The notes below the pieces were generated by a model. That model had not been told where the DNA came from. It ran no database searches and saw nothing but the letters and a program-made list of their open reading frames with translations. DNA of 64,000 nucleotides from Streptomyces lucensis JCM 4490 (GTDB lineage Bacteria; Actinomycetota; Actinomycetes; Streptomycetales; Streptomycetaceae). Shown here one piece after another: positions 62,338-64,000 of the stretch. The position numbers and the translations under genes were made by a program. Position 1 is the stretch's first letter. Each line of letters opens with the position of its first letter. Location of the stretch: positions 310,001 through 374,000 of the forward strand of contig NZ_BMUE01000002.1 in the NCBI RefSeq assembly GCF_014650035.1, in the 5' to 3' direction.

Positions 62338-63672
62338 TCAGGCGAACGCGGGGGTCAGGTACTGGTTGGCGGGGCGGGGCAGGCCGTAGCGCTCGCGCAG
62401 GGTCCGGCGGGGCCCGTACTCGGTGCGCAGCAGGCCTCTGGCGCGCAGCAGCGGTACGACGTGCTCGACGAAGGCGTCCAGGCCGGAGGGCAGGACGGCC
62501 GGCATGATGTTGAAGCCGTCGGCGGCTCCTCGCGTGAACCAGGTCTCGATCTGGCCGGCGACCTGCTCGGGCGTCCCGGCGAAGGTGCGGTGCCCGCGTC
62601 CGCCGCCGAGCCGGCCGATCAGCTGCCGCACGGTGAGCCGCTCGCGCCGGGCCAGCTCGACCACCAGGGTGTAGCGGCTCTTGGCACCCTCGATGGCGGA
62701 CTCGGGCGGCAGGTCGGCGGGCAGCCGCGCGTCCAGTTCCAGGGCGCCGGCCGGGAGGTGCAGCAGGTTCTCCAGGCGGGCCACTCCGTGCGTGTACACG
62801 ATGTGGTCCTCCAGCACCTGCTCGTTCGCCCGCGCCTCGGCCTCGGTCGACCCGAGCACCGGCACGATGCCGGGCAGCACCTTCAGGTGCTCGGGGTCCC
62901 GCCCGGCCCGTGCGGTACGGGACTTGAGGTCGGTGTAGAAGGCCTGGGCGTCGGCGAGGGTCTGCTGGGCGGTGAACACCGCCTCCGCGTACCGGGCGGC
63001 GAAGGCCTTGCCGTCGTCCGAGGAGCCGGCCTGCACCAGCAGGGGGTAGCCCTGCGGGCTGCGCGGCACGTTGAGGGCGCCCTCGACGCGGAAGTAGGCG
63101 CCCCGGTGCCGGGGCGGGTGGATCTTGCCGTCGTCGCCCCAGACGCCGGCCTCCTTGTCGGCGACGATCGCGTCGTCCTCCCAGCTGTCCCACAGCTTGA
63201 GGGCCACGTCGAGGAACTCGGCGGCGCGGGCGTACCGCTCGGCGTGCGCGGGCTCGGCGTCCAGGCCGAAGTTGCGGGCGGCCTCCGCGCCGGCGGTGGT
63301 GACGATGTTCCAGCCGGCCCGGCCGCCGCTGATGATGTCCAGCGAGGCGAACTTGCGGGCCAGGTTGTAGGGGGAGTTGTAGGAGGTGGAGGCGGTGGCG
63401 ATCAGGCCGATGTGCTCGGTGGCGGTCGCCAGCGCCGTCAGCAGGGTGAGCGGCTCCAGTGCGCCGGCCGGGCGCTGGGCGAGGTTGCCCCACAGCTGGG
63501 GGCCGTCGGCGAGGAAGAGCGAGTCGAAGGTGCCGCGCTCGGCGATCCGCGCCAGCTCGACGTAGTGGGCGAGGTCGACGTGCGCGTACGGGTCGCTCTC
63601 CGGCAGCCGCCACGATGCCTCGTGGTGTCCGGTGTTCATCAGGAACGCGTTGAGGTGCAGCGTGCGGGTCAT
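62338..63672 (-). CDS. Flavin-dependent monooxygenase (NtaA/SnaA/DszA type LLM)
   Basis: A 444-residue bacterial luciferase-like monooxygenase that uses reduced FMN or FADH2 from a partner reductase. [50 protein letters not shown] and [29 protein letters not shown] are the family hallmarks. Such enzymes cleave dibenzothiophene sulfones, alkanesulfonates, EDTA or pristinamycin intermediates. Placed next to a TauD-type enzyme and an SsuB-like ATPase, it most likely desulfonates organosulfur compounds. ATG 63672 overlaps the ATPase stop (ATGA). The reductase gene is not in the window. Confidence 0.92.
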   Translation of the reverse strand: MTRTLHLNAFLMNTGHHEASWRLPESDPYAHVDLAHYVELARIAERGTFDSLFLADGPQLWGNLAQRPAGALEPLTLLTALATATEHIGLIATASTSYNSPYNLARKFASLDIISGGRAGWNIVTTAGAEAARNFGLDAEPAHAERYARAAEFLDVALKLWDSWEDDAIVADKEAGVWGDDGKIHPPRHRGAYFRVEGALNVPRSPQGYPLLVQAGSSDDGKAFAARYAEAVFTAQQTLADAQAFYTDLKSRTARAGRDPEHLKVLPGIVPVLGSTEAEARANEQVLEDHIVYTHGVARLENLLHLPAGALELDARLPADLPPESAIEGAKSRYTLVVELARRERLTVRQLIGRLGGGRGHRTFAGTPEQVAGQIETWFTRGAADGFNIMPAVLPSGLDAFVEHVVPLLRARGLLRTEYGPRRTLRERYGLPRPANQYLTPAFA

Positions 63673-64000
63673 GCGTGGTCCTCCGTGACGCCGAGGGCGG
63701 CCAGCAGCCGCTCGCGGTACTCGCCCAGCACCGGCTCGCGGTAGGAGCGCGGGTGGGGACGGTCGATGGTCAGGTCGAGGCCGATCCGGCCGTTCTCCAG
63801 GACGAGGACCCGGTCGGCGAGCACGATCGCCTCGTCCACGTCGTGGGTGACGAGCAGCACGGACGGCCGGTGGCGCTTCCACAGGTCGCGCAGCAGGTTG
63901 TGCATCCGGATCCGGGTGAGCGCGTCCAGCGCCCCGAACGGCTCGTCCGCCAGGAGGAGTTCGGGCTCGCGGACCAGGGAGCGGGCGAGGGCGGCCCGCT
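63669..64000 (-). CDS. ABC transporter ATPase, SsuB-like (partial)
   Basis: The C-terminal 110 residues of a nitrate/sulfonate/taurine-type ABC ATPase; the N-terminal part lies beyond the right edge. Visible are [29 protein letters not shown] (after the signature motif, with Walker B), [23 protein letters not shown] (H-loop) and a short C-terminal tail ([22 protein letters not shown]) typical of SsuB/TauB. It overlaps the monooxygenase gene by 4 bases, so the importer and the oxygenases are one operon. Confidence 0.92.
   Translation of the reverse strand, partial: RAALARSLVREPELLLADEPFGALDALTRIRMHNLLRDLWKRHRPSVLLVTHDVDEAIVLADRVLVLENGRIGLDLTIDRPHPRSYREPVLGEYRERLLAALGVTEDHA

Noticed and set aside
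61417..63744. A 775-residue forward frame opposite the dioxygenase and monooxygenase
   Set aside because: Antisense to two enzymes with intact active-site motifs; no motif of its own.

Overview
The window is chromosomal DNA from a Streptomyces or a very close relative. Base composition is very GC-rich, third codon positions are almost always G or C, GTG and TTG starts are common, several start codons look leaderless, and many genes have characteristic Streptomyces relatives (csnR-K chitosan operon, sodF with a nickel-type operator, class E sortase sorting signals). About 58 protein genes are supported. I see no rRNA, tRNA, CRISPR array, insertion sequence, prophage or biosynthetic cluster. 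The content reads as conserved core chromosome rather than an island.

Layout. 1-7.0 kb: end of an unidentified gene, a thioester-domain surface protein with a sortase signal, two small genes, ettA, a thioesterase/hypothetical pair, a truncated haemoglobin (reverse) and a methyltransferase. 7.0-17.9 kb (reverse): a seven-gene signalling operon, glnX-glnH-coiled coil protein-pknG-PP2C-VWA-FHA. 18.0-24.9 kb (reverse): csnR-csnE-csnF-csnG-csnH-csnK for chitosan-oligosaccharide uptake and use, with a palindromic operator and a 10-bp tandem repeat. 25.1-28.1 kb: secreted protein, MscS-type channel, HNH protein. 28.2-32.6 kb (reverse): ECF sigma factor, zinc-finger membrane protein, ABC ATPase, ABC permease and a membrane protein. 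32.7-37.1 kb: a small repeat protein coupled to malQ, a small membrane protein, and a divergent MarR regulator/DMT exporter pair around a palindrome. 37.2-43.6 kb: pepN, a DUF1203 protein, asd, a probable broken gene, and a second sigma/anti-sigma pair. 43.6-53.9 kb: large secreted subtilase, CGNR regulator diverging from glyoxalase-fold, flavin-binding and Nudix genes, a Tat-exported phosphoesterase, a secreted beta-lactamase-fold hydrolase and a nuclease-fold protein. 54.1-59.8 kb: a second pepN, a thioredoxin-fold reductase, sodF and argG. 59.9-64.0 kb (reverse): amino acid permease, then an organosulfur operon (TauD-type dioxygenase, flavin monooxygenase, ABC ATPase cut by the window edge).

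The region most worth study is 7.0-17.9 kb. In mycobacteria GlnX and GlnH sense amino acids outside the cell and feed the kinase PknG, which acts on an FHA protein. Here the same sensor-kinase core sits in one operon with a PP2C phosphatase, a VWA protein and an FHA protein. The kinase, phosphatase and FHA protein all start with zinc-ribbon Cys pairs. This looks like a complete sense-phosphorylate-read-erase circuit, and it resembles the VWA/kinase/phosphatase (TerY-P type) triads described elsewhere.

Coordinates were read by eye. Starts were moved inward where a ribosome-binding site, signal peptide or family length argued for it. Gene names rest on recognised motifs and remembered family sequences; no database search was run.
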